Assembly (NCBI GenBank): GCA_028705995.1
Contig: JAQWCH010000001.1
Location: 68,166 to 132,165 of the forward strand
DNA from: Bacilli bacterium
GTDB lineage: Bacteria; Bacillota_I; Bacilli_A; RFN20; CAG-826
Length of the DNA stretch: 64,000 nucleotides
Direction of reading: 5' to 3'
Shown here: positions 19,651 to 30,164 of the stretch, piece by piece
Position numbering within the stretch: the stretch's first letter is position 1
Layout: each line of letters starts with the position of its first letter
Position numbers and translations under genes: made by a program
Notes under the pieces: generated by a model
What the model was told of the DNA's origin: nothing
Databases searched by the model: none
The model's input: only the letters and a program-made list of their open reading frames with translations

Positions 19651-20508
19651 TTAACGAACAGGAAGTCGAACAAGACCAACACCAATTGTACCAGGGCCGC
19701 TATGAGCGGCGACATTTATTGCGAGTGGAGCTTCAGTAATCGTGAAATCTTCTAAATGTAATTCGATTGCCTTACGGGCACTATCAATCCATTCGTGACT
19801 TGTCCCGAAGTAGAAGATCACCATTTGATATTTTTCCGGAGAAAAGTTCAAAGTTGCAAGATAGGCCATCAGAAGGGCAATTGTTTTTTTAAAGTTGCGC
19901 GTTGTTGCTTCTTTTTCAATCGCGCCATCTTTGAACCGCAAAACAGGTTTCATTCCGATTAAATTACCAACGGCGGCAACAGCTGGTTTAATGCGACCAC
20001 CATTTTTTAAATAGGTTAAAGATTCTGGAATGAAATATAAAATGTAATCAGCTTTATTTTCCTCAATATAGGTATTAATTTCTTCAATTGATTTACCCAT
20101 ATCGAGCATGTTTTTTGCACTAAGAACCAGTGTTTCTTGAAGTGTTGCCACACCAAGCGAATCAATTACATGAACTTTATTACCAAAGAATTGTTCACAG
20201 TGAACAGTAAAAAGATCAAACATACTGGATAATTGACTGGAAATTGTAAAATGAATTACTTCATCATAGCCTTGAGCGAAAATGTCATTAAAATACATTT
20301 CAATTTCATAGAGTGTCGGAGTTGAGGTTTTAATTTTCCCGCCCGCCCGCATTTTGTCGTTGAGCGATGGGCCATCAATGTCGATACCATCATGATATTC
20401 AACTTCATCGACGATGACATTAAGCGGCAAAACAAAAATTCCGAGTTCTTTTGCCCGCGCTTGTGAAATTCCACACGTGGAATCAGATGATATTGCAATC
20501 TTGCTCAT
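19651..20508 (-). CDS. DegV family fatty-acid-binding protein
   Basis: MSKIAISSDSTCGISQARAKELGIFVLPLNVIVDEVEYHDG; KTSTPT. Confidence 0.92.
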   Translation of the reverse strand: MSKIAISSDSTCGISQARAKELGIFVLPLNVIVDEVEYHDGIDIDGPSLNDKMRAGGKIKTSTPTLYEIEMYFNDIFAQGYDEVIHFTISSQLSSMFDLFTVHCEQFFGNKVHVIDSLGVATLQETLVLSAKNMLDMGKSIEEINTYIEENKADYILYFIPESLTYLKNGGRIKPAVAAVGNLIGMKPVLRFKDGAIEKEATTRNFKKTIALLMAYLATLNFSPEKYQMVIFYFGTSHEWIDSARKAIELHLEDFTITEAPLAINVAAHSGPGTIGVGLVRLPVR

Positions 20509-20550
20509 AAATTATCCCCCATTTATAACTAAATCATAACACAAACATGT

Positions 20551-21399
20551 TTATTGATTTAAATCCTCTTGTTGAAATCCATAACATGCTGAACCAATTA
20601 AACCAGAATCTTGAGCAAAATGCGTTGGTTTTAAAATTAAATTAGGATGTCTTTCCACAAGTTCGCTTAGAAACACATCACTTGAACGCATTACCCCGCC
20701 AGTGAGCGCAATGACCGAAGGCTGATAAGTTTTTTCAATAAAATCAAGAAATTGATCCATCAAGTTAAGCCAGTCACTGAATATAGGAAAAATTGTTGCA
20801 TCACCAAGCCGGACACGCTCAAAAAAATGTGCTGTTTTCTCAATTTCTAAACCATTTATCGCACAAAGATTAAGCAGTCCTTGGCCCGAACAAATTTTTT
20901 CAAATTCGTAATAACGACCTTTATAGTTATAAAGCGTGTGGCCAATTTCATCATTAATTTGTTTGATATGTCCATTTTCAATGTAAGCACCACCAACTCC
21001 GGTAGAGATGGTAATGAAAAATGTTGATTTTAAACTACGGCCGACACCGAGCATCGCTTCGGCCAGTCCAGCCATTTCAGCATCATTTTTGACAAAAGTT
21101 GGTAATTTAAAATAGAATTCGAGATAATCTTTTAAAGCAATTTTTTCAATCCGGATATTTGGCAATGCATAAATAAAGCCGTCATAACGCACACGGCCAG
21201 GAATATCGACAACTATATTAAGAGGATTAAATTTTGCATAATCCAAATCTTCAATAATATCGACAATTTGTTTAAGAAAAAGTTCGACTGATCCAGTCAG
21301 CGTTGTTTTACGAATAACACGCACAATTTCAAATTTTTCATTAACAATTGCGGCGCGTAAATTTGTTCCGCCGACATCAAGGCTAATCACGTGTTGCAT
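20551..21399 (-). CDS. ROK family protein (sugar kinase-like)
   Basis: SLDVGGTNLRAAIV, VKNDAEMAGLAEAMLG, STGVGGAYI; family zinc motif absent. Confidence 0.85.
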   Translation of the reverse strand: MQHVISLDVGGTNLRAAIVNEKFEIVRVIRKTTLTGSVELFLKQIVDIIEDLDYAKFNPLNIVVDIPGRVRYDGFIYALPNIRIEKIALKDYLEFYFKLPTFVKNDAEMAGLAEAMLGVGRSLKSTFFITISTGVGGAYIENGHIKQINDEIGHTLYNYKGRYYEFEKICSGQGLLNLCAINGLEIEKTAHFFERVRLGDATIFPIFSDWLNLMDQFLDFIEKTYQPSVIALTGGVMRSSDVFLSELVERHPNLILKPTHFAQDSGLIGSACYGFQQEDLNQ

Positions 21400-21400
21400 G

Positions 21401-22849
21401 TTAAATATCCTTTATTTGATTGACGCGTACAATTCGCATAAAGTTTGTTCCACCGGTGCCAGTTGGTGTCCCGCCGGTAATAATAATTGGTGCACCAGCC
21501 GGGATTTTTAAATCATGAGCTTTAACAAGAGCGAGTGCTTCCATATCTTCTATAAGTTGTGGGAGTTGATTAATTACAATTGTTTGGATGCCCCATACTA
21601 ATCCAAGTTTTTGGGCAGTCGAAGGCTTGTGTGTAAGGACAATAATCGGACAAGATGGACGATTTTTTGCAATTCGATTACCGGATAAACCCGTTTCAGA
21701 AAAGCAGAAAATTAATGCGGCGTTAATTAAGTTTGCGGTGTTGGCGACGGAGTTTGCAATTGCATCAGAATTGTTTTGTGAAGAAGTTGCATATGCTTGC
21801 GCGGCAAGGCGTGTATAATCAAGATTTTTTTCCATTGTGGCGGAAATTTTTGCTTGCATCTGAACAGCTTCTAGTGGGTAATCACCACTTGCGGACTCGG
21901 CCGACAACATAATAGCATCGGTGCTTTCACGAATTGCCGTTGCTACATCACTAACTTCGGCGCGTGTTGGAATCGGATGCGTTTGCATTGAATCAAGCAT
22001 TTGCGTGGCGGTAATCACAGGTTTACCAATTTCACGACAACGCCGAATTAATAATTCTTGCACGACTGGAACTTCCTCGGGAGGAATTTCGACACCAAGG
22101 TCACCACGAGCAACCATAATGCCATCAACAACTGAAAGAATTTCCTCAAAATTGTCAAGGGCTTCACGATTTTCAATTTTCGCGATTACTTGAATTTCGG
22201 GATGATGATATTTTGCTAATAATGCTTTAATATCGAGAATATCTTGTTTGCGACGCGTAAAAGATGCCGCAACCATTGCAATACCATGCGCACATCCCCA
22301 CTTCAAATCCTCTTCATCACGAACCGAGATAAACGGCATCGTTAATCGTGCAAATGGGGCGTTAATACCTTTACGATCTTTGAGAAAATGGGCATTGAGC
22401 GCTTTACACAAAAGTTCACGCTTCGAAACATCTTTTTGGATAATTTGTAAATCGAGCTTACCATCATCAATTTTTAAATGATCGGCAATCTTAACATCAT
22501 CAAATAAGCCAGGATAACTAATTGAAAAAACTTCTTTGTTGCCAAGAAGTGGAGTCATACTGACACGGATAATATGATTGCGTGCAATATCAACGCCCCC
22601 ATTTTCAAATAGTTGGCAGCGAATTTCTGGGCCTTTGGTATCAAGCATAACGGGAATATATATCCCAAACTTTTTTTGTAAACGTTTGACAATTTGAATT
22701 TTTTTCCAATGCTCTTCATATGAACCATGCGAAAAGTTAATCCGCATAACATTCATTCCAGCTTTAACGAGTTTCTTAACCATTTGGTAAGAATCAGAGG
22801 CCGGTCCAATCGTGCAGACAATTTTCGTTTTTTTGCTGATGTTTAACAT
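21401..22849 (-). CDS. pyk: pyruvate kinase
   Basis: KTKIVCTIGPASDSYQMVKKLVKAGMNVMRINFSHG; DGIMVARGDLGVEIP; TATQMLDSM. Confidence 0.97.
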   Translation of the reverse strand: MLNISKKTKIVCTIGPASDSYQMVKKLVKAGMNVMRINFSHGSYEEHWKKIQIVKRLQKKFGIYIPVMLDTKGPEIRCQLFENGGVDIARNHIIRVSMTPLLGNKEVFSISYPGLFDDVKIADHLKIDDGKLDLQIIQKDVSKRELLCKALNAHFLKDRKGINAPFARLTMPFISVRDEEDLKWGCAHGIAMVAASFTRRKQDILDIKALLAKYHHPEIQVIAKIENREALDNFEEILSVVDGIMVARGDLGVEIPPEEVPVVQELLIRRCREIGKPVITATQMLDSMQTHPIPTRAEVSDVATAIRESTDAIMLSAESASGDYPLEAVQMQAKISATMEKNLDYTRLAAQAYATSSQNNSDAIANSVANTANLINAALIFCFSETGLSGNRIAKNRPSCPIIVLTHKPSTAQKLGLVWGIQTIVINQLPQLIEDMEALALVKAHDLKIPAGAPIIITGGTPTGTGGTNFMRIVRVNQIKDI

Positions 22850-22860
22850 ATAAAACTCCT

Positions 22861-23823
22861 CTATTTCAAGGTTGAAATTACATCAATAAGTTCACTCGAA
22901 TTACTCTTGGTCATTTTTAAAGCTTCATCAATATCATAATCGACAACTTGCATTCCGCGAATACCGACACAACGGGAAGTTTTTTGATTCATCAAAGCAT
23001 TAATTGCATAAACGCCCATCCGCGCCGCTAATACGCGGTCCGATGCTGATGGTGAACCACCACGTTGAATCCGGCCTAAAATCTCAACCCGTGTTTCAAA
23101 TCCGGTGGCTTCAAAAATATGTTTGGCAAAATCCTCGAGGTTAGGTAAAAGCTTTTCACTAACAATAATTAGCGCGTGACGAGACCTTGTTAAGTGAATA
23201 TGCCGAAGTTTTGAGATAATTTCTTTTTCTGATGGTAAATATTCAGGCGAAAGAATTAAATCGGCACCACATGCTGTTCCTGAATAAATTGCAAGATCAC
23301 CGCAGTGATTTCCCATGACTTCAATGATTGAGCAACGTTGATGGCTGGATGTTGTATCGCGCAGTTTATCGACGCATTCCGTAATTGTATTTAAACATGT
23401 ATCAAAACCAATTGTATAATCGCTGGAAGCAATATCGTTATCAATCGTACCGGGTAATGCAATTGTATTAATGCCTTTTCTTGAGAGTGCACCCGCCCCA
23501 CGATAAGTGCCGTCACCACCAATGACAACAAGAGCATCGATACCGTGTTTTTTTAAATTTGCAACCGCAATATCTTGGACTGCGCTATCTTTAAATTCTG
23601 GTAAACGTGCCGACCGCAAAATTGTGCCGCCACGCATTAAAATTTCACTGACAAATGAGCGATCAACTTCGATAATGTCATCTTCAACTAAACCTTTAAA
23701 ACCCTCGAAAATAGCATACATTTTCAAGCCATTTGCAATACCAGCACGCACAATTGCCCGAATCGCGGCATTCATGCCTGGTGCATCACCCCCAGAAGTT
23801 AAAACTCCAACGCGTTTAATCAT
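22861..23823 (-). CDS. pfkA: ATP-dependent 6-phosphofructokinase
   Basis: VGVLTSGGDAPGMNAAIRAIV; GGDGTYRGA; GTIDNDI. Confidence 0.97.
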   Translation of the reverse strand: MIKRVGVLTSGGDAPGMNAAIRAIVRAGIANGLKMYAIFEGFKGLVEDDIIEVDRSFVSEILMRGGTILRSARLPEFKDSAVQDIAVANLKKHGIDALVVIGGDGTYRGAGALSRKGINTIALPGTIDNDIASSDYTIGFDTCLNTITECVDKLRDTTSSHQRCSIIEVMGNHCGDLAIYSGTACGADLILSPEYLPSEKEIISKLRHIHLTRSRHALIIVSEKLLPNLEDFAKHIFEATGFETRVEILGRIQRGGSPSASDRVLAARMGVYAINALMNQKTSRCVGIRGMQVVDYDIDEALKMTKSNSSELIDVISTLK

Positions 23824-23970
23824 ATAAGCTCCTCTCGATTAATCCCAATACACCAAGTATTTTACCATATATGCGTATTGCAAATAAATATATCTAAGAT
23901 TTTTTATTCAAAGTAGCGGTTATCATAGGCAGACGATTTTTTTCCATGTTATAATTAGCCCGAGGAAGTT

Positions 23971-25248
23971 ATGCATCAATTAAAAGACGACGATTTTTTT
24001 GAAATCCGCATTGCCGGTGTCATCACTGATTATGACGTCAAAGTTTTGACGAATTTTTATCAACCACTTCTCGGGGCAATCGGTCTTTCCTTATACCTTA
24101 CTTTGGAACATATTTACCCATTTGCTCAAATGGAACCTTTAGATCATCGTTTTCTTTGGCAGAGGATGGATGTTTCTCGGACAGATTTCTTAATCGCTCG
24201 TAATCGTTTAGAAGCGCTTGGTTTATTACGCACATATTACAAAAAAGAACATAAAATTCATTTTTACTATTATGAACTTTACGCACCAAAAGATGCTTAC
24301 CATTTTCTCGATGACCCAATTCTTAAAGGTACGTTAGTTAAATTTATTGGTGAACGTGCAACCCAGAAATTAGCGCATGCTTTTAAGATTGATGAGCCAT
24401 TCAGCGATGTGGAAGAAGTTTCATCGAAATTTGTCGATGTCTTTCAACCAGATTTTAATGATCCTGCATATCGCATTGAAATTGAAAATTATGCTTCATC
24501 TTATCAAGTACAAGATATTTCTTATGCCTTTTTGGCGGATGTCTTTTTTACAGAATTGAGCGCCCAAGGCTATATCAACAAAAAAGCTTTGAGTCACGAT
24601 GAAGTTGAACAAATTGAAAAGTTGGCGACGTTATATGGTTTTAGCGAAAAAACATTAGCGCGCTTAGTTATTATGGCGTATCAACCTGATAACAAATTAG
24701 GCAAGCGTATAAATTTCGAACAATTTAAAGGTTTTCTGCAAGAAGAGGCAAAATACGCTTATATCAACCGTGATGCCCGCACTTCACGGCGGGCACCGAC
24801 AATTATTCATGGCGGGAGTCTTACCGCTAAACAGATTAACGAAATGGAATTAATGCCCCCGATTGAGTATTTATCAAAACTACAAAAGGGCACGCAATTA
24901 GCCGCGGCAGATGTGCGTTTATTGGATGATTTAAGCACGAATTTTCATTTAGAAAACGGCGTTATCAACGCTTTGATTTCTAAGGTTTTAGAAATTAATC
25001 ATAATAATTTATCACGCGCTTATGTAGAAAAAATTGCCGCTACTTTAGTGCGGGCCGAAGTCTATACCGCGATTGATACATTGAATTATTTTGATGAAGC
25101 TAATAGTCGCAAAAATCCTGTTTCCTCAAAGGAAAAAGATCAAGTTTCCGCAAAAGACATCAAGGTTGAAAATAGTAATCAAGACGATAGTGATATCAAT
25201 GCAACACTTGCCGCTTTAGAAGCCCAACTTCAAAAAAAGAAAGGTTAA
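23971..25248 (+). CDS. DnaB-like replication initiation/membrane attachment protein
   Basis: Winged-helix N-terminal region (LTNFYQPLLGAIGLSLYLTLE), directly upstream of dnaI-like gene, as in Bacillus. Confidence 0.75.
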   Translation: MHQLKDDDFFEIRIAGVITDYDVKVLTNFYQPLLGAIGLSLYLTLEHIYPFAQMEPLDHRFLWQRMDVSRTDFLIARNRLEALGLLRTYYKKEHKIHFYYYELYAPKDAYHFLDDPILKGTLVKFIGERATQKLAHAFKIDEPFSDVEEVSSKFVDVFQPDFNDPAYRIEIENYASSYQVQDISYAFLADVFFTELSAQGYINKKALSHDEVEQIEKLATLYGFSEKTLARLVIMAYQPDNKLGKRINFEQFKGFLQEEAKYAYINRDARTSRRAPTIIHGGSLTAKQINEMELMPPIEYLSKLQKGTQLAAADVRLLDDLSTNFHLENGVINALISKVLEINHNNLSRAYVEKIAATLVRAEVYTAIDTLNYFDEANSRKNPVSSKEKDQVSAKDIKVENSNQDDSDINATLAALEAQLQKKKG

Positions 25249-25251
25249 GTT

Positions 25252-26151
25252 ATGGAACGAATTAATGTAAAAAAATTACCAAAACACAATCTTTCAATTG
25301 ATGTAGAGCAACTTATAAAAGAATTGCAGGCTGATCAAGTGATTTGGCAAGCGTTAGAACGTGCCAATATCGATGAGACAACTATTCGTCATAACATCGT
25401 TGCAATTTTAGATTTTCAACAATCTGTTCAAGCATGTCGAAGCTGTAAAGGGCTCAATACTTGTCAAAGTCCATTTCAACATCTTGAGTTAGAATTAGTG
25501 AATAATGACGGCATTATTGAGCGTATTTATCGTCCCTGCCGGCTTAAAGTTGCTGAAGAAAATTCACTAAAAAAGCAAACAATTTTTGATTTTCCGGCTG
25601 ATTGGTTTTCGATCACATTAGGTTCATCAGGAAACCAAGTTGATGTAAATAAAAACCGCCTACCATTTATCCAAGCAGCGCTTGAATTACTTAAAGGAAA
25701 TAAACGCTGGATTTATTTATTTGGTAAACCATTAATGGGAAAAAGTTATCTTGCCGCCGCACTGGCTAACGAAATCTTTGCATTCAATCCCTCGGTGATG
25801 TTTGTCGATATGAATATCCGGATTCGTGAACTTAGCGACTTGCAATTTTCTAATAAAGATGCGTTCAATGCGAGTATTGAACGCTTCATTAATGTTGATT
25901 ATTTAATTCTTGATGATTTCGGTAATGAATATAAGAATGATTTTGTCCGCGATACGGTTTTGTTACCAATTTTAAATGCGCGCGCCCGTAATCAAAAAGT
26001 AACGATTTTTACTAGCGACTTTTCGATTGAACAAATTGGTACAATGTATGCGACAAACGCTGCTAGTAAGCCGCGTGCCGCGCAAATGGTAAATTTGTTA
26101 CGTGCTTTGACAAACGGCGAGATTGAACTTAAGGGTATTAAAACTTATTAA
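25252..26151 (+). CDS. dnaI: primosomal protein DnaI (helicase loader)
   Basis: N-terminal Cys cluster CRSCKGLNTC..C; AAA+ FGKPLMGKSYLAAALANE, LILDDFGNEYKNDFVRD. Confidence 0.88.
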   Translation: MERINVKKLPKHNLSIDVEQLIKELQADQVIWQALERANIDETTIRHNIVAILDFQQSVQACRSCKGLNTCQSPFQHLELELVNNDGIIERIYRPCRLKVAEENSLKKQTIFDFPADWFSITLGSSGNQVDVNKNRLPFIQAALELLKGNKRWIYLFGKPLMGKSYLAAALANEIFAFNPSVMFVDMNIRIRELSDLQFSNKDAFNASIERFINVDYLILDDFGNEYKNDFVRDTVLLPILNARARNQKVTIFTSDFSIEQIGTMYATNAASKPRAAQMVNLLRALTNGEIELKGIKTY

Positions 26152-26164
26152 GTAAAAGTTAAAA

Positions 26165-27568
26165 TTATTTCTTCAGATGCGCGAGAAAATCGCGCATTTT
26201 ATTTATTAAATCTTGTTCATCACCTTGATTGAAAATTAGCAAATCAAGCCGATTGATGTAACGTGAAAAGCGACTTTTGGCTATGAAATTTAACGCATTA
26301 TCGATGTTGTCCCCACGTTTTTCTAATAGCCGTAACTGCCGTTCCGGTGAAACAGCAACGCCAATAACATATTGAAACAAATCTTCAAATCGCGCTTCAT
26401 ATAAAAGTGGAACTTCAACAAACAAAGTGGTATTTGCTTGTGTTTTTGCGATAATTTTAGCAATTTCTTGTTTAACTAACGGATGAATTAATTTTTCAAG
26501 TTGCTTTTTCATTTGTGGAACTTCATTGATGAATAGTGAAATGATTTTACGATTAACACCACCCTGCGGATTTAAAATTGTCGGACCAAAAATTTTAACA
26601 AGTTCATCAATCACTGCGGATAACTGATACAGTTGATGAACAATTTGGTCACTACTAACTGTTTGATAACCATCGTTTTTGAGAAGACTTAACAATGTAG
26701 ATTTTCCACTTGCAATTGGGCCAGTAATTCCAATAACAAGCGGAGTAGCCGGATTGACCTGGCAATATGGACAATAGGTTGTTCCACGACCACCCACACG
26801 AATTTTTTTTAGTAAATGACCACAGACCTGGCACTGTTCGCCCGCGCGACCATAAACAAACAGTTGATCTTGAAAACTCCCAGTTTGATTACGTCCCGCA
26901 TGATAACTACGCACAGTCGAACCACCAGCAATAATTGCTTTATTGAGCACTTCAATACTATGATTAAGCAATGTTTTAGTTTGCGTTTTATTTAGCTGAT
27001 TAGCGGGTGTTAATGGATGAATGCGTGATGCAAATAAAGTTTCATCAACATAAATATTGCCAAGACCGGTCAATATAGTTTGATCAAGCAAAACTTCTTT
27101 TATTGGTTTTGATGTTTTTTTAAACAGCCGATATACATCATCTAAATTGGCGTTAAAAGGTTCAACGCCAAGCTTTTCAAGCTCCTTTTCTTTTTGATAG
27201 TTTGCTTCGGTACTGAGATGCATTGTGCCAAATTGGCGGGAATCATCATAGCAAATCCGTCGACCATCGGCTAAATAGAAAACAACGCGCGCATAGCGAG
27301 TTTCACTTTCATCAGCGAGCAACTCTAAGTATTTGCCCTCCATACGTAAATGCGAAATCATCACTAAATTATTATCAAAATGAAAAATTAGATACTTACC
27401 AACCCGAGTCAGATCTTTGAAAACACGGTTTCTAAGTTGCGCGATAAATTGTTCGACATCTCCTTGAACAATGCGTTTTTTATAGACAACAACATTGACG
27501 ATTTTTTGATCTTTAATCAAGGGAAGAAGATGGCGGCGGACATTTTCAACTTCAGGTAATTCCGGCAT
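26165..27568 (-). CDS. fused formamidopyrimidine-DNA glycosylase (MutM/Fpg) and dephospho-CoA kinase (CoaE)
   Basis: N-terminal MPELPEVENVRRHL, zinc finger CQVCGHLLKKIRVGGRGTTYCPYCQ, then VNPATPLVIGITGPIASGKSTLL P-loop kinase, all one frame. Confidence 0.93.
   Translation of the reverse strand: MPELPEVENVRRHLLPLIKDQKIVNVVVYKKRIVQGDVEQFIAQLRNRVFKDLTRVGKYLIFHFDNNLVMISHLRMEGKYLELLADESETRYARVVFYLADGRRICYDDSRQFGTMHLSTEANYQKEKELEKLGVEPFNANLDDVYRLFKKTSKPIKEVLLDQTILTGLGNIYVDETLFASRIHPLTPANQLNKTQTKTLLNHSIEVLNKAIIAGGSTVRSYHAGRNQTGSFQDQLFVYGRAGEQCQVCGHLLKKIRVGGRGTTYCPYCQVNPATPLVIGITGPIASGKSTLLSLLKNDGYQTVSSDQIVHQLYQLSAVIDELVKIFGPTILNPQGGVNRKIISLFINEVPQMKKQLEKLIHPLVKQEIAKIIAKTQANTTLFVEVPLLYEARFEDLFQYVIGVAVSPERQLRLLEKRGDNIDNALNFIAKSRFSRYINRLDLLIFNQGDEQDLINKMRDFLAHLKK
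26177..26207 (+). terminator. rho-independent terminator of dnaB-dnaI, embedded in the 3' end of the opposing mutM-coaE gene
   Basis: ATGCGCGA gaaaa TCGCGCAT TTTATTTATT. Confidence 0.8.
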
Positions 27569-27578
27569 AAATAATCCT

Positions 27579-30164
27579 CTACTTTGCTTCGTACCACGTT
27601 AGACCAAATTGGCCTTCAACTTTAAGTGGAACAGGTAAATCAAGTGCTGACTCCATAATTTTTTTGAGTTCTTTTTCGACGCGTGTTTTTTCCACTTTTG
27701 GAACTTTGAAAATTAATTCATCGTGAATTTGTAAAACTAGTTTTGTTTGTAAATGCTCATTAGTTAAGTATTCATCAATCTTAACCATGGCAACCTTAAT
27801 TAAATCGGCAGCTGTTCCTTGAATTGGAGCATTCATGGCTGCTCGACGGGCAAAGGCCCGTACTTGATAATTTGGATCATGAATTTGGCGTAAATAGCGG
27901 CGGCGACCAAGTAATGTTTCAACATAGCCATTTTTTTCCGCATCGGCGATAACATTTTGTAAAAAAGTGCCCACTTCTGGATAAGTATTATAAAAAGTAT
28001 CAATGAGAACTTTGGCTTCTTTTGGTGGAATTGATAATCGTTCAGCAAGTCCCCAATCGGATATTCCGTAAACAATACCAAAATTTACTTCTTTCGCTTT
28101 ACGCCGGTCAAGATCAGTAATCTCTTGTTTTTGAAAAATTTGGCGCGCTGTTGCAAGATGAATATCATCACCTTGTTTGAATGCATCAATAAATTTTTGA
28201 CATTTGCTCAAGGCCGCAAGTACGCGTAATTCAATTTGTGAATAGTCGAGCGAAAGAATTTCAAACTCGTAATTGGGATAATAGAAGGCTTTACGAATTA
28301 AGCGCCCTTCTTCATCACGAATTGAGATATTTTGAAGATTTGGTTCCGAACTTGAAATTCGACCAGTTGTCGTGAGCGCCTGGTTAAATGTTGCATGAAT
28401 TTTACCATCTGCGTAAACAGTATCTTTGAGACCTTCAATATACGTTGAAGTTAATTTTGCGTATTTACGGTGTTGTAAAATCAAATCAACAACAGGATGT
28501 AAATGACGCAAAGCATCTAAATTATCACTCGAAGTCGAGCGCTTTTTATTTGCGGGTAATTTTAGCTCATCAAATAAAACTGTGGCGACTTGTTTAGGTG
28601 AAGCAATATTAAAATCATGGCCGACTAAATCAATGATTCGCGCTGAGATTTCGGTTAGTTGATCATGAAAGTTTTCGCCGATTTCTAGTAGTTTTACGCG
28701 ATCAAGTGGGAAGCCTTCGATTTCCATTTTTGCTAAAACTTCACTAAGAGGTAATTCGATTTCCGTATAAATTTTATTTACTCCCGCTTCAGTTAGACGC
28801 TTTTCAATTTCCGGTGCCAAGGTAAAGGCGTATTCCGCCATTGCTAATGCTTTGAGTACCTCGGCGTTAGGCTCATTAATGAAAACTGGTAAATCTTTAC
28901 CAAAAAAATTGTAGACGTAATTTGGGTCACTACTTAAAGAACTTTCAAGATTGTATCCCGCTAGTAAAACATCGAGTGCAAGACCATTCAACTGATAACT
29001 ATGCGCGGCAAGCGCAACGCGCAACTTTTTATAATCAAAGGTATATTTACGAACTTTCGGATTAGAAAAAGCAGCCTTTAATTGCTGGTCATTTTCAAAA
29101 TCCGACCAGGAAATGTAATGTTTTTTATTTTTCGAATATAAAGCAAAACCCTGGATATTGCTTTGATGATAATTTCCTGAATCAAACAAAGCGATTAGAC
29201 CAATGTCATCACCAATACTAATGTTTTTAAATGAAGCAGTGGTCGGAACTTTATCATTAAATTTTTCAGTTAGTGTATCTTGGGCAAACTTTCCATCAAT
29301 ATGTGAACGGAATAAATTTAATTCATAGCGGATTGTAAAGTTCGTTAATGTTTTTAAATCATATCCATGATACTTTGTGTCTTCAATTGTAAAAGGAAGA
29401 TCCATATCTACAATAATTTTTGCCATCTCATACGACAAGCGCCCTTGTTCAATGTTTGCAAGAATGTTTTCTTTGATCTTGCCCTTCATCATCGGCGCAG
29501 CTTCAATTATTTTATCAAAGGATTCATACTCTGCAATTAACTTTTTTGCAGTTACATCACCGATACCGGGAATACCCGGAAGATTATCGCTAGGATCACC
29601 ACAAAGCCCTTTATAATCAATAATTTGTTGGGGTTTAAAACCAAAAGTTGCAACCATGTTTTTTTCATCCATGATTTCAATATTAGATAGACTACGTTTA
29701 ATCAAGCAAATAGTAATTCGCTCATCAATCAACTGTAAGTAATCTTTGTCCGAGGTGTAGATAAAAACTTGATAACCATCGTTTGCTGCTATCTTCGCAG
29801 CGGTTCCGGCAATATCATCAGCTTCATAGCCAGCAACTTCGTATTGAAAGATACCCAAAGCGGATAAAAAATCACGGGCAATTTGAAATTGTGGAACTAA
29901 ATCATCTGGTACGGGCTTTCTTTGAGCTTTATAATTTTCGTTTTGCTCGTGGCGAAATGTTTTTTTATCAGTATCAAAAGCAACTAAAATATATTCGTCG
30001 CCATTAAAATCTTTGATTAATTTCTCAATCATATTAGCAAAGGCAAATAACGCATTGGTTGGAATTCCATCGCGGGTGCGCATCAAAGGTTGCCCCGAAC
30101 CAGCGGTCGCATAATAGGCACGAAAAAGTAACGAGTTTCCATCGATGATGACAAATTTCTTCAT
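27579..30164 (-). CDS. polA: DNA polymerase I
   Basis: 5'-nuclease N-terminus, polymerase motifs LSLDYSQIELRVLA, RRKAKEVNFGIVYGIS, LQIHDELIFKV. Confidence 0.97.
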   Translation of the reverse strand: MKKFVIIDGNSLLFRAYYATAGSGQPLMRTRDGIPTNALFAFANMIEKLIKDFNGDEYILVAFDTDKKTFRHEQNENYKAQRKPVPDDLVPQFQIARDFLSALGIFQYEVAGYEADDIAGTAAKIAANDGYQVFIYTSDKDYLQLIDERITICLIKRSLSNIEIMDEKNMVATFGFKPQQIIDYKGLCGDPSDNLPGIPGIGDVTAKKLIAEYESFDKIIEAAPMMKGKIKENILANIEQGRLSYEMAKIIVDMDLPFTIEDTKYHGYDLKTLTNFTIRYELNLFRSHIDGKFAQDTLTEKFNDKVPTTASFKNISIGDDIGLIALFDSGNYHQSNIQGFALYSKNKKHYISWSDFENDQQLKAAFSNPKVRKYTFDYKKLRVALAAHSYQLNGLALDVLLAGYNLESSLSSDPNYVYNFFGKDLPVFINEPNAEVLKALAMAEYAFTLAPEIEKRLTEAGVNKIYTEIELPLSEVLAKMEIEGFPLDRVKLLEIGENFHDQLTEISARIIDLVGHDFNIASPKQVATVLFDELKLPANKKRSTSSDNLDALRHLHPVVDLILQHRKYAKLTSTYIEGLKDTVYADGKIHATFNQALTTTGRISSSEPNLQNISIRDEEGRLIRKAFYYPNYEFEILSLDYSQIELRVLAALSKCQKFIDAFKQGDDIHLATARQIFQKQEITDLDRRKAKEVNFGIVYGISDWGLAERLSIPPKEAKVLIDTFYNTYPEVGTFLQNVIADAEKNGYVETLLGRRRYLRQIHDPNYQVRAFARRAAMNAPIQGTAADLIKVAMVKIDEYLTNEHLQTKLVLQIHDELIFKVPKVEKTRVEKELKKIMESALDLPVPLKVEGQFGLTWYEAK

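Noticed and set aside
29080-29300. Degenerate 3'-5' exonuclease domain of PolA as a novelty
   Set aside because: Loss of proofreading residues in PolA is common in Bacillus-type and other bacterial Pol I enzymes.
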